A stretch of DNA of 64,000 nt from CAZNSX01 sp964575845. GTDB lineage: Bacteria; UBA8248; CAZNSX01. The position numbers and the translations under genes were made by a program. The notes under the pieces are model-generated. The model saw nothing but the letters and a program-made list of their open reading frames with translations, did no database searches and had not been told where the DNA came from. Each line of letters opens with the position of its first letter. Positions within the stretch are counted from its first letter, which is position 1. The stretch lies in NCBI GenBank assembly GCA_964575845.1, contig CAZNSX010000002.1, positions 310,001 through 374,000 of the forward strand, read 5' to 3'. Below, one piece after another: positions 16,001 through 23,329 of this stretch.

Positions 16001-16837
16001 TCAGGCGGGGATGCCCTTGAACTCCGCCGTTGTCTCCCGAATGCCTTTCTCCACAGGGAGGCGCTCGGCGCTGGAGCCAGCGAGGAAGCCGTCCACCTCC
16101 TTGGCCCTTTCCTTGAGGTATCGAAAATCCTCAGCCAGTGAGATGGGACCGCCATGGACTATCGTGAGGAGCTCCCCTTTCAGTCCCTTTCCCCGCCGGG
16201 AGAGAGTCGCACTCCTCTCTGCCGCCTCCTCGCGGGAGATGGAGCTCCTGGAGCCGATGGAGCCCCCGATGGTGTTGCCGAGATGGATGACGAGCATGTC
16301 GCAGCCGGCTCCGACCATCTTTTCAACCTCATCTTCCCGGCTGGCAAAGCCCATTGTGAACAGGCCCCTCTCCCGGGCCAGGCCAACCATCTCCACCTCC
16401 TTCTCATAGCTAATTCCAGTTTCCTCAAGCGCCTGCCGGAAGAGGCCGTCCACAAGCGCAAGTGTGGGAGCGTTCATGACCCCCGAGAACCCCGCCACGG
16501 CCACCTGCTCAAGGAGGCTCCCCATATCCCGGGTGGGGTCAGCCCCGAAAAGGCCAGCCACCACAGGGGCCTCCTTAACGACGGGGAAGATTTCCCGGGG
16601 CCCAAACTTGAGAATGGTGGCATTGGCATCGTAAATGGGTAGATAGCCGCACATGGAGCCCAGGCCCGCCATGCGGAACTTGGCCCCGCCGTAAGCCATG
16701 ATGAGGTCAGCGCCTCCAGCTTCTGTGAACTTGGCCGAGATGCCGCTCCCGGCCACAACCGCGAAGAGACATCTCCCCCGGCGGAGTTCCTCGCGAAGCC
16801 TCTCGACGACCTCCTCCCTGGTGTACCTACTGGCCAT
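16001..16837 (-). CDS. Phosphoenolpyruvate hydrolase-family TIM-barrel protein
   Basis: A 278-residue TIM barrel of the PEP hydrolase/PEP mutase-like superfamily, equivalent to the C-terminal domain of plant Tm-1. Seen in the sequence are VVAGSGISAKFTEAGGADL at the first barrel strand, an IYDANA segment, GLFGADPTRDM and LVIHLGNTIGGSIG, all at positions conserved in UPF0261-linked proteins. It lies between the cupin gene (39 bases upstream) and the UPF0261 gene (11 bases downstream) and is almost certainly co-expressed with both. The actual substrate in bacteria is not established. Confidence 0.87.
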   Translation of the reverse strand: MASRYTREEVVERLREELRRGRCLFAVVAGSGISAKFTEAGGADLIMAYGGAKFRMAGLGSMCGYLPIYDANATILKFGPREIFPVVKEAPVVAGLFGADPTRDMGSLLEQVAVAGFSGVMNAPTLALVDGLFRQALEETGISYEKEVEMVGLARERGLFTMGFASREDEVEKMVGAGCDMLVIHLGNTIGGSIGSRSSISREEAAERSATLSRRGKGLKGELLTIVHGGPISLAEDFRYLKERAKEVDGFLAGSSAERLPVEKGIRETTAEFKGIPA

Positions 16838-16876
16838 GGCCTTCCTCCTGCCTTCATGGGAAAAGGGTTAAAGACC

Positions 16877-17224
16877 TCAGGAGTGCGCGGGGGGTGGTGC
16901 CGTAACCACAATATACCTGGTCTTTCCCTTGATGCCCGGTCGCACGGAATGGGGCTCCCCCGGCCTGACAAGAAGGGCTTCCCCTTCCCTCGCCGTCTCC
17001 TCCCGGGAGCCTGACCTAACTGCCAGCCCCCCCTCAAGAACGATATAGAGGTGCTCTGACTCGGGATGCACATGCTCATCCGCCCCGCCATCCTCATCCA
17101 TGACCGCCAGGGCAACGCTCATCGCCCGAACTCCGAGCGCGGCTCCCGCCACCTCCCGTGCGATAACCCCGTAATGCCCCTTAGACGTATAGCCTTTGAG
17201 TTCGCCGATCTTTATCAACTCCAT
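16877..17224 (-). CDS. Cupin-domain protein
   Basis: A 115-residue single beta-barrel (cupin 2) protein. Metal ligands are provided by the DEHVHPESEHLYIVLEG motif (two His, Glu, His pattern) and the C-terminal PGEPHSV histidine. Such proteins act as small isomerases, dioxygenases or sensors; which applies here cannot be told. The ATG at 17224 has GAGGAG eight bases upstream; the alternative TTG at 17239 lies inside that ribosome site and is rejected. It heads the cupin, PEP-hydrolase-like, UPF0261 operon. The divergent gene is the first liv operon. Confidence 0.85.
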   Translation of the reverse strand: MELIKIGELKGYTSKGHYGVIAREVAGAALGVRAMSVALAVMDEDGGADEHVHPESEHLYIVLEGGLAVRSGSREETAREGEALLVRPGEPHSVRPGIKGKTRYIVVTAPPPAHS

Positions 17225-17363
17225 TGCAAAGCTCCTCAATGAGAGAAATCCCTGAAGATGCCCACAACTATACCAAATTCCATCCCGGGGAGACCCTCCA
17301 AAATTCTCTCTTTTTCCTTGGAAGAAGTCTTCCAGGCCGAGTACGCCGGGGGAGCTTCCGGGC

Positions 17364-17392
17364 TTGACGATTGAAATTCTCTATGCTAAATA
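17364..17392 (+). promoter_or_regulatory. Sigma-70 promoter of first liv operon
   Basis: TTGACG (17364-17369), a 17-base spacer ending in TGC (extended -10) and TAAATA (17387-17392). The start would be near 17399. Because the promoter spans the TTG codon at 17371, translation of livH from that codon is excluded and ATG 17461 is used. Confidence 0.65.
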
Positions 17393-17460
17393 TTCTCTTA
17401 CTGAAGCTCCTCAACTTTATCCTAAAACTAAAAAGGCCTCAAATCTTAAAAACCGCACGT

Positions 17461-18315
17461 ATGGAATTCTGGATAATCCAGACCTTTAACGGCATTTCCT
17501 ACGGGGCCATCATTTTTCTTCTGGCCAGCGGCCTCACCCTCATCTTCGGAGTCATGAATATCATAAATATCGCGCACGCCTCCTTCTATCTCCTGGGGGG
17601 CTACGTGGGACTGACTGTAATGTGGAAGACGGGGAACTTCTACCTTGCCATCCTTGCCGGGGCACTGGCCATTGCCCTGGTAGGCATAGTAATGGAGCGC
17701 TTTTTTATAAGGGGCTTGGAAGGAAATCCTCTGGGCCAGGTACTCATCACAGTGGGCTTCGCACTTTTCTTCCAGGACCTTGCTCTCGTCGTCTGGGGGG
17801 GCGACCCCTATTGGGTCAAGGCGCCCGGCTACCTCACGCGAACCCTGCATGTCCAGACGCTCAACTTCCCGGGGTTCAGGATATTTCTCATCGCTCTTGC
17901 CATCGGCGTGGGACTATGGCTCTGGTGGTTTCAGGAAAAGACCAGAGCCGGAGCCATGATGCGGGCCTCTGTGGATGACCGTGAGATGGCCGGAGGCGTT
18001 GGAATAAATGTGCCCATAGTCTCTATGGGTGTTTTCGTTCTGGCCGCTGCTCTTGCCGCTCTCTCCGGAGTGGTGGGGAGCGCATACCTGAGCATCTACC
18101 CGGGGGTTGACTTCGAGGTTCTTCCTTATGCGTTCGTCGTGGTCATCGTCGGCGGCTGTGGGAGTCTCCGGGGGGCTGTGATTGGCAGCCTCATGGTGGG
18201 CCTCATAGATAACTTCGGCAAGGCCCTCTTCCCAGAGCTCTCCTACTTCACCCTGTTTGCGCCCATGGCCATAATCCTGGCCGTGCGGCCGACAGGCCTC
18301 TTCGGGAGGGCCTGA
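17461..18315 (+). CDS. livH: Branched-chain amino acid-type ABC permease LivH (system 1)
   Basis: A 284-residue inner-membrane permease with about eight membrane helices. The family signatures GLTLIFGVMNIINIAHASFYLLG near the start and GGCGSLRGAVIGSLMVG near the C-terminus (the EAA-like loop that docks with the ATPase) are present. It starts at ATG 17461, downstream of the mapped promoter, and its stop overlaps the livM ATG by one base (TGATG). System order is H-M-K-G-F. Such transporters move leucine-type amino acids, amides, urea or aromatic acids, so the substrate is open. Confidence 0.9.
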   Translation: MEFWIIQTFNGISYGAIIFLLASGLTLIFGVMNIINIAHASFYLLGGYVGLTVMWKTGNFYLAILAGALAIALVGIVMERFFIRGLEGNPLGQVLITVGFALFFQDLALVVWGGDPYWVKAPGYLTRTLHVQTLNFPGFRIFLIALAIGVGLWLWWFQEKTRAGAMMRASVDDREMAGGVGINVPIVSMGVFVLAAALAALSGVVGSAYLSIYPGVDFEVLPYAFVVVIVGGCGSLRGAVIGSLMVGLIDNFGKALFPELSYFTLFAPMAIILAVRPTGLFGRA

Positions 18316-19274
18316 TGCTGGCGCGTCTTTTGGAAAAGAAGGAAGCCTCTCTGGGCTTCGCGGGTGCTCTGATTCTCCTGGTGGTCCTTCCGCCTTTTCT
18401 GTCCAGGTATGTGGTGGACCTTCTGACCCAGACGCTCGTCTGGGCCATCTTGGCCGTGAGCCTCGACATCCAGCTGGGCTACACAGGCCTCCCCTCGCTG
18501 GGGCATGCCGCCTACATGGGGGTGGGTGCATACACGACGGCGATCCTATTGGTCCGCTATCAGGCTACTTTTCCAGAGGCTCTCCTTTTGAGCCTCATAA
18601 TTGCAGCCATCACGGCGGCAATTTTCGGTTTATTCGCGCTCAGGGCTGCCGGTCATTATTATCTTATGATAACCCTTGCCCTCGCCATGGTCATCTGGGG
18701 CCTCGCCTACCGCTGGACATCCATGACCGACGGCGATAACGGCATTGCCGGTGTCCCCAGACCCGACTTGGGGCTGCCCTTGTCTCTCGACAATGTCACC
18801 TACTTTTATTACTTCTCATTTATTGTCTTTCTTATAGCCTTTATCCTGATGTTCCTGATCGTCAAGTCTCCGTTCGGCCAGACCCTCGTGGGGATCCGGG
18901 AAAGTGAATCCCGTATGCGCACCCTCGGTTATAACGTCTGGCTCCATAAATACATAGCCTTCATAATTACCGGCACATTCGGCGGACTTTCTGGCGTGCT
19001 CTGGGCTCTTTACAATAGCTTCGTGAGCCCGGTGGAAATAGAACTCCTCTCCTCTCTGGAGGCTCTGCTCATGGTGGCCCTTGGTGGGCCTGCAACCCTC
19101 TTTGGCGCGGTAATAGGTTCGGGCATCATCGTTTTCCTGAAAAACCTTGTCAGTGTGTATATCCAAAGGTGGATGATGATCATGGGCGGCATTTACGTCC
19201 TTACTGTTCTCTATGCCCCCGATGGACTGCTTGGTCTCGCAAGACGGGCTTTGAAAGGGGGTGGTAAGAGATAA
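18315..19274 (+). CDS. livM: Branched-chain amino acid-type ABC permease LivM (system 1)
   Basis: A 319-residue permease, the second half of the membrane channel with LivH. It has about nine hydrophobic helices. Typical LivM motifs are LGYTGLPSLGHAAYMGVGAYT in the first third, GDNGIAGVPRP in the periplasmic loop, and the ATPase-contact sequence RESESRMRTLGYNV followed by FGGLSGVLWALYNSF. It is translationally coupled to livH by a one-base stop/start overlap and is followed after 51 bases by the binding-protein gene. Confidence 0.92.
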   Translation: MLARLLEKKEASLGFAGALILLVVLPPFLSRYVVDLLTQTLVWAILAVSLDIQLGYTGLPSLGHAAYMGVGAYTTAILLVRYQATFPEALLLSLIIAAITAAIFGLFALRAAGHYYLMITLALAMVIWGLAYRWTSMTDGDNGIAGVPRPDLGLPLSLDNVTYFYYFSFIVFLIAFILMFLIVKSPFGQTLVGIRESESRMRTLGYNVWLHKYIAFIITGTFGGLSGVLWALYNSFVSPVEIELLSSLEALLMVALGGPATLFGAVIGSGIIVFLKNLVSVYIQRWMMIMGGIYVLTVLYAPDGLLGLARRALKGGGKR

Positions 19275-19325
19275 AACTTTGGTAGAAGGTTAACTTGGGC
19301 GAGAGAAGCGAAAGGAGGAGCGGTC

Positions 19326-20561
19326 ATGCGAAAAATGATAATGGGATTGATCATCTTTAGTTTGCTCTTCGCATTTGGCTTGAGCCCGGCCGCAGCGGAA
19401 AAGGGGCCCATCAAGATCGGCGTGCTCGCGCCTCTGACAGGGCCGGCGGCAGCGATCGGCAGGGACATGGTTGACGGGTTCATGATGTACATCGATGAAA
19501 TAGGAAGCCAAGTCGCGGGCCGCCGCATCGAGGTCATCGTTGAGGATGATCTGGCTAAACCAGCCGTGAGCCTGACCAAGGCCCGCAAGCTCGTTTTGGA
19601 GGATAAGGTAAACGTGTTGGCGGGTGCCCTTTTAGCTTCGAGCTGCTATGCCTTGGCCCCATTCGTGCATAAGGAGAAGATGCCCTATCTCTCCCTGTGC
19701 GCTGCTGATGACCTGACCCAGCGACGCCCCGAACCTTACCTGATTCGGACCAGTTGGTCCAGCAGCCAGAATAGCCACCCCTTCGGCGAGTGGGTTTACA
19801 AGAACACGAAGATCCGGACGGTGGCGACGATTGGTCTCGATTACGCCTTCGGCCACGAGGTCATCGGAGGGTTCCAGAGGACATTCGAGGAGTCTGGGGG
19901 AAAGGTGATCCAGAAGGTCTGGACGCCCCTGGGAATCCTGGATTTCGCACCCTATATTGCCCAGTTACGGCGGGATGCGGACGCGGTCTTCGCCCTTTAC
20001 TTCGGCGCCTACTCGCTGCGCTTCGCCAAGCAGTTTGAGGAGGCGGGGCTCAAGGGAAAGATGATGGTCCTCGGGGGAGGGACCTTCACCGACGAGTCCG
20101 CGCTTCGCTACATGGGCGATGAGGCTCTGGGCATCATGACCTCCCTCCATTACAGCGCCGCCCTTGATATCCCTGCGAACCGACACTTCTTCCAGGAGTA
20201 TCGTAAGCTACACAAGATAATTCCCTCCTATTATTCGGAGGATATGAACACGGTCGCCCGCTGGGCCGTTGCGGGCATCAAGGCGGTCGATGGTAACGTG
20301 GAGGACACGCCCAAGTTCCTGGAGGCGTTGCGGAAGGTGAAGATGCCCGATTCCGTGAAGGGCCCCCTGGAGCTAGACAACCTTAACAATATCATCCAGA
20401 ACACCTATATCAGGAAGGTGGAACGGGTTAAGGGTGAACTGCAAAATACTGTCATCGCCACCATCCCGCGGGTCACCCAGTTCTGGAAGTATGACCCGAA
20501 GGAGTACATGAAGGAGCCGGTTTACAGCCGCGATTACCCGCCCTGCCGTTACTGCAAGTGA
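19326..20561 (+). CDS. Branched-chain amino acid-type binding protein (system 1)
   Basis: A 411-residue periplasmic receptor with a Sec signal peptide (cleavage likely after SPAAA, residue 24). The mature part begins IKIGVLAPLTGPAAAIGRDM, the standard opening of LivK-type type-1 binding proteins, and continues with VIVEDDLAKPAVSLTKARKL. A strong AAAGGAGG site precedes the ATG. It sits mid-operon between livM and livG, unlike system 2 where the receptor comes first. A G+C-rich hairpin (20589-20618) follows its stop. The ligand is not predictable; the C-terminal CRYCK is unusual for the family. Confidence 0.9.
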   Translation: MRKMIMGLIIFSLLFAFGLSPAAAEKGPIKIGVLAPLTGPAAAIGRDMVDGFMMYIDEIGSQVAGRRIEVIVEDDLAKPAVSLTKARKLVLEDKVNVLAGALLASSCYALAPFVHKEKMPYLSLCAADDLTQRRPEPYLIRTSWSSSQNSHPFGEWVYKNTKIRTVATIGLDYAFGHEVIGGFQRTFEESGGKVIQKVWTPLGILDFAPYIAQLRRDADAVFALYFGAYSLRFAKQFEEAGLKGKMMVLGGGTFTDESALRYMGDEALGIMTSLHYSAALDIPANRHFFQEYRKLHKIIPSYYSEDMNTVARWAVAGIKAVDGNVEDTPKFLEALRKVKMPDSVKGPLELDNLNNIIQNTYIRKVERVKGELQNTVIATIPRVTQFWKYDPKEYMKEPVYSRDYPPCRYCK

Positions 20562-20588
20562 GGGCGGAGAGGAGAAAGAACCTTAAGG

Positions 20589-20618
20589 GGGTGGGGGCTC
20601 ACCTCAAGGCCCCCACCC
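20589..20618 (+). terminator. Intercistronic hairpin between receptor and livG
   Basis: GGGTGGGGGC (20589-20598) and GCCCCCACCC (20609-20618) form a perfect 10-bp stem with a 10-base loop; only TTCT follows. It probably stabilises the receptor mRNA or partly terminates, rather than stopping transcription fully. Confidence 0.5.
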
Positions 20619-20648
20619 TTCTCAGAGCTTTAAGAAACAGGGATAGCT

Positions 20649-21434
20649 ATGGGGATCAGAAGGAGTTTGAATGCAGTTAGAGTTGACGATCCCGGGCCCT
20701 GCCTCATTCTCGATAATCTTTCGAAGAACTTTGGCGGCCTTGCTGCTCTGAGCCATGTCAACCTTAAAGTGCGACAGGGGGAGAGGAGAGGAATAATAGG
20801 CCCCAACGGCGCGGGCAAGACAACCCTCTTCAATCTGATAACCGGGGAGCTGCCGCCCACGACGGGGCGAGTGTTCTTTTTCGGAAGGGATGTTACGAGG
20901 GTGCCCGCCCACCGCCGGGCCTATCTGGGCATCTCGAGGACATTTCAGGTCACAAACCTCTTTCCTAACCTGACCGTGCTTGGCAATCTTGTCTTGGCGG
21001 CCCAGGCCCTGGAGAAGACCAAGTTCTTCATGTTGCGTCCTCTGAAGACTTACAAGCACCTCTACCGGAAGGCTGATGAGATACTGGCCAAGGTGGGCAT
21101 GGCCGAGAAGCGGGAGGAGGTCATCAAGAACCTCTCCCATGGCGAACAGCGCCAGATCGAGGTGGGCATGGCCCTCCTGGGGGAGCCACGCCTTCTGCTC
21201 CTGGATGAGCCCACGGCTGGCCTTGCGCCCGCCGAATCGGCCATGATGGTCTCCATGCTGAAGACCCTGGACACGGCCATCACCATCCTGATCATCGAGC
21301 ACGACATGGACGTGGCCTTTGAACTGGCCGAGCTGATAACCGTGCTTCATTTCGGCGAGGTTTTGGCCGAGGGGACTAAGGAGGAGATCCACTCGAGCAA
21401 GACCGTCCAGGAAATCTACCTGGGAGCCAAATGA
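20649..21434 (+). CDS. livG: ABC transporter ATP-binding protein LivG (system 1)
   Basis: A 261-residue ATPase of the branched-chain amino acid transporter class. It shows Walker A GPNGAGKTT, the LivG-specific SRTFQVTNLFPNLTV Q-loop region, the ABC signature LSHGEQRQIEVG, Walker B LLLLDEPTAG and the H-loop histidine in IIEHDMDV. It follows the receptor gene after 87 bases containing a hairpin, and precedes livF by 10 bases. It pairs with LivF as a heterodimer under the LivHM channel. Confidence 0.93.
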   Translation: MGIRRSLNAVRVDDPGPCLILDNLSKNFGGLAALSHVNLKVRQGERRGIIGPNGAGKTTLFNLITGELPPTTGRVFFFGRDVTRVPAHRRAYLGISRTFQVTNLFPNLTVLGNLVLAAQALEKTKFFMLRPLKTYKHLYRKADEILAKVGMAEKREEVIKNLSHGEQRQIEVGMALLGEPRLLLLDEPTAGLAPAESAMMVSMLKTLDTAITILIIEHDMDVAFELAELITVLHFGEVLAEGTKEEIHSSKTVQEIYLGAK

Positions 21435-21444
21435 GTAGGTCCGC

Positions 21445-22137
21445 ATGCTAAATATAGAAGATGTTCACACCTATTACGGCCAGAGCTACGTGCTTCAGGG
21501 AATATCTCTGGAGGTTCCGCAGGGCTCGGTCATCGCCATCCTGGGGCGAAACGGCATGGGAAAGACCACGCTCATCAGAACTGCCATCGGCTTCGTGTAC
21601 CCCAAAAAGGGGAAGGTGCTCTTTAAAGATTTGGACATCACGCGCCTGCGGTCTCATGTGAGGGTGAGGTTGGGCATGGGGCTTGTGCCTCAAGGAAGGC
21701 GTGTGTTTGGTTCGCTCAGCGTCGAGGAGAACCTCACGGCCGGAGCCATCAAGACCGATGGCGAGTGGAACCTGGAAAGGGTCTATGAACTCTTCCCGCG
21801 CCTAAAGGACCGCTCCCATCATCCTGGGAACAAGCTGAGCGGCGGGGAGCAGCAGATGGTCGCCATTGGAAGGGCCCTGATGACAAATCCCCAGCTGCTC
21901 CTCATGGATGAGCCCACCGAGGGGCTGGCCCCCATCTTGGTGAGCGCGGTCGGGGACATAATCCTCCACCTGAAGGAAGAGGGGCTCTCCATCCTGCTCG
22001 TGGAGCAGAACATGCCCTTTGCCCTCGATGTGGCCGACCACGCCCACGTCCTGAGTCGCGGTCGCGTGGTTTACTCATCCTCCCCTCAGGAGCTCCAGGA
22101 AAATGAGGAGGTAAAGAGCCGCTTCCTTGGCATCTGA
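21445..22137 (+). CDS. livF: ABC transporter ATP-binding protein LivF (system 1)
   Basis: A 230-residue ATPase. Opening MLNIEDVHTYYGQSYVLQGI, Walker A GRNGMGKTT, LGMGLVPQGRRVFGSLSVEENL, ABC signature LSGGEQQMVAIGR and Walker B LLLMDEPTEGL are all standard for LivF. It is the last gene of the H-M-K-G-F operon; the next gene starts 114 bases later without a visible terminator between them. Confidence 0.93.
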   Translation: MLNIEDVHTYYGQSYVLQGISLEVPQGSVIAILGRNGMGKTTLIRTAIGFVYPKKGKVLFKDLDITRLRSHVRVRLGMGLVPQGRRVFGSLSVEENLTAGAIKTDGEWNLERVYELFPRLKDRSHHPGNKLSGGEQQMVAIGRALMTNPQLLLMDEPTEGLAPILVSAVGDIILHLKEEGLSILLVEQNMPFALDVADHAHVLSRGRVVYSSSPQELQENEEVKSRFLGI

Positions 22138-22251
22138 CAATCGCCCGCCGAGCATTGCGATTCTGACAAAACCCCTTTATGAACCTACAGAGGGTCTTCT
22201 TCTGGGACGAAAAAAACAGCTCTTCTTTCTGAGGGCAAGGGTGAGCTCAGA

Positions 22252-23265
22252 ATGAGAAAGGGATTCTTAGCACTGGCCCTTGCCTTTTCTTTCCTTCTCA
22301 GCGCCGGGGCGGCGGAAGGCGAGCCGAAGTCCTTGCGGCTCGGACTTCCTTCTCTTGACCCTGCGAGTCTTCCCGCTTTCTTCGCTCACCGGGGCGGCCT
22401 TTTCAGGCAGGAAAAGGTCTCGGTTGACCTTTTCTATCCAAAGTCGGAAAAAACCCTCATCGCGGAACTGGCAAGCGGTGAGATGGACCTCGCCTTCCTA
22501 GGCCCCCTCTCGGCCCTTAGGGCCTTCTCCCAGGGGAAGCCCTTAAGGGCCATCCTGGCCCCAGCCCAAAGGACCGACCTCGTGCTCGTGGTCTGGGGAA
22601 ACTTCAGGGGGCTCGAAGGGCTCTCGGGCCGCTGGGTGTTGACAGGAGAGCGGAAGAGCCTCTCTTGGGGAGTCCTTCTAGCCCTCCTTGAGAGTCGCGG
22701 GATCGAGCCAGAGACCGTCACCCTTGTCCCCTGGGGTGACTCCCGAGCCCGCAAGGGAGCCTTTGAGGATGGAGTTGAAGATGCCGCACTTCTCAGGGCA
22801 GCGGATGCCTTCTCCATCCCTTCCACCCTGGGAGAAAGAAGCTATGTCCCCATTGCGCTCTTCATGCCTTATCTGCCCTCCTATTGGCTCGTGGGTAGAG
22901 AGGAGGTTCTGGTCGGGAGAAAAGATGAGGTTCTCTCTCTCGTGAAGGCCTTGATCCGCTCTGACCGCCTTCTTATTCAGGGGGAGGAGTCCATCCCGAA
23001 GGAAGTCTCCCTTCTTTTCAGGAAAATGCCGCCTCTCTTTCAGGCTTACGGGTGGATGAGAGCCTGGGATGTCTATGCTCCCAACGGGGGCCTCTCAACG
23101 CTTTCTTTTGATTTTATCCAGGCGCTGGCGCTACGCTATGGGCTCCTCGGCGGGCCAATTCGCGGCGGGGACTCCTTCCTTGACCTTCGCTTTCAGGAGG
23201 AGGCCCTGAAGGTGCTGGGGAAGGTCTCCTCTGAGGAGCTGAGCCGCCGGAGGAAAAAGAGATGA
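22252..23265 (+). CDS. NMT1/THI5-like (NitT/TauT-type) periplasmic binding protein
   Basis: A 337-residue exported type-2 binding protein related to receptors for nitrate, sulfonates and thiamine precursors. The signal peptide covers residues 1-23 (ending GAAEG). SLRLGLPSLDPASLPAFFAH at the mature start and GEMDLAFLGPLSALRAF are characteristic. No SsuBC-type permease or ATPase adjoins it. It follows the liv operon in the same direction and may be read from it, raising the possibility that it serves as an extra sensor or receptor. It ends 64 bases before priA. Confidence 0.8.
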   Translation: MRKGFLALALAFSFLLSAGAAEGEPKSLRLGLPSLDPASLPAFFAHRGGLFRQEKVSVDLFYPKSEKTLIAELASGEMDLAFLGPLSALRAFSQGKPLRAILAPAQRTDLVLVVWGNFRGLEGLSGRWVLTGERKSLSWGVLLALLESRGIEPETVTLVPWGDSRARKGAFEDGVEDAALLRAADAFSIPSTLGERSYVPIALFMPYLPSYWLVGREEVLVGRKDEVLSLVKALIRSDRLLIQGEESIPKEVSLLFRKMPPLFQAYGWMRAWDVYAPNGGLSTLSFDFIQALALRYGLLGGPIRGGDSFLDLRFQEEALKVLGKVSSEELSRRRKKR

Positions 23266-23329
23266 AATTCAAATTCTTGAGCCTATCCCTTTAGGTAATC
23301 TTGGAGCGGCCCTGGCCAGGTGGACCTGC

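Noticed and set aside
17371..17460. N-terminal extension of the first livH from TTG 17371
   Set aside because: The promoter (17364-17392) overlaps this codon, so it would not be in the mRNA, and the extension is not part of the family.
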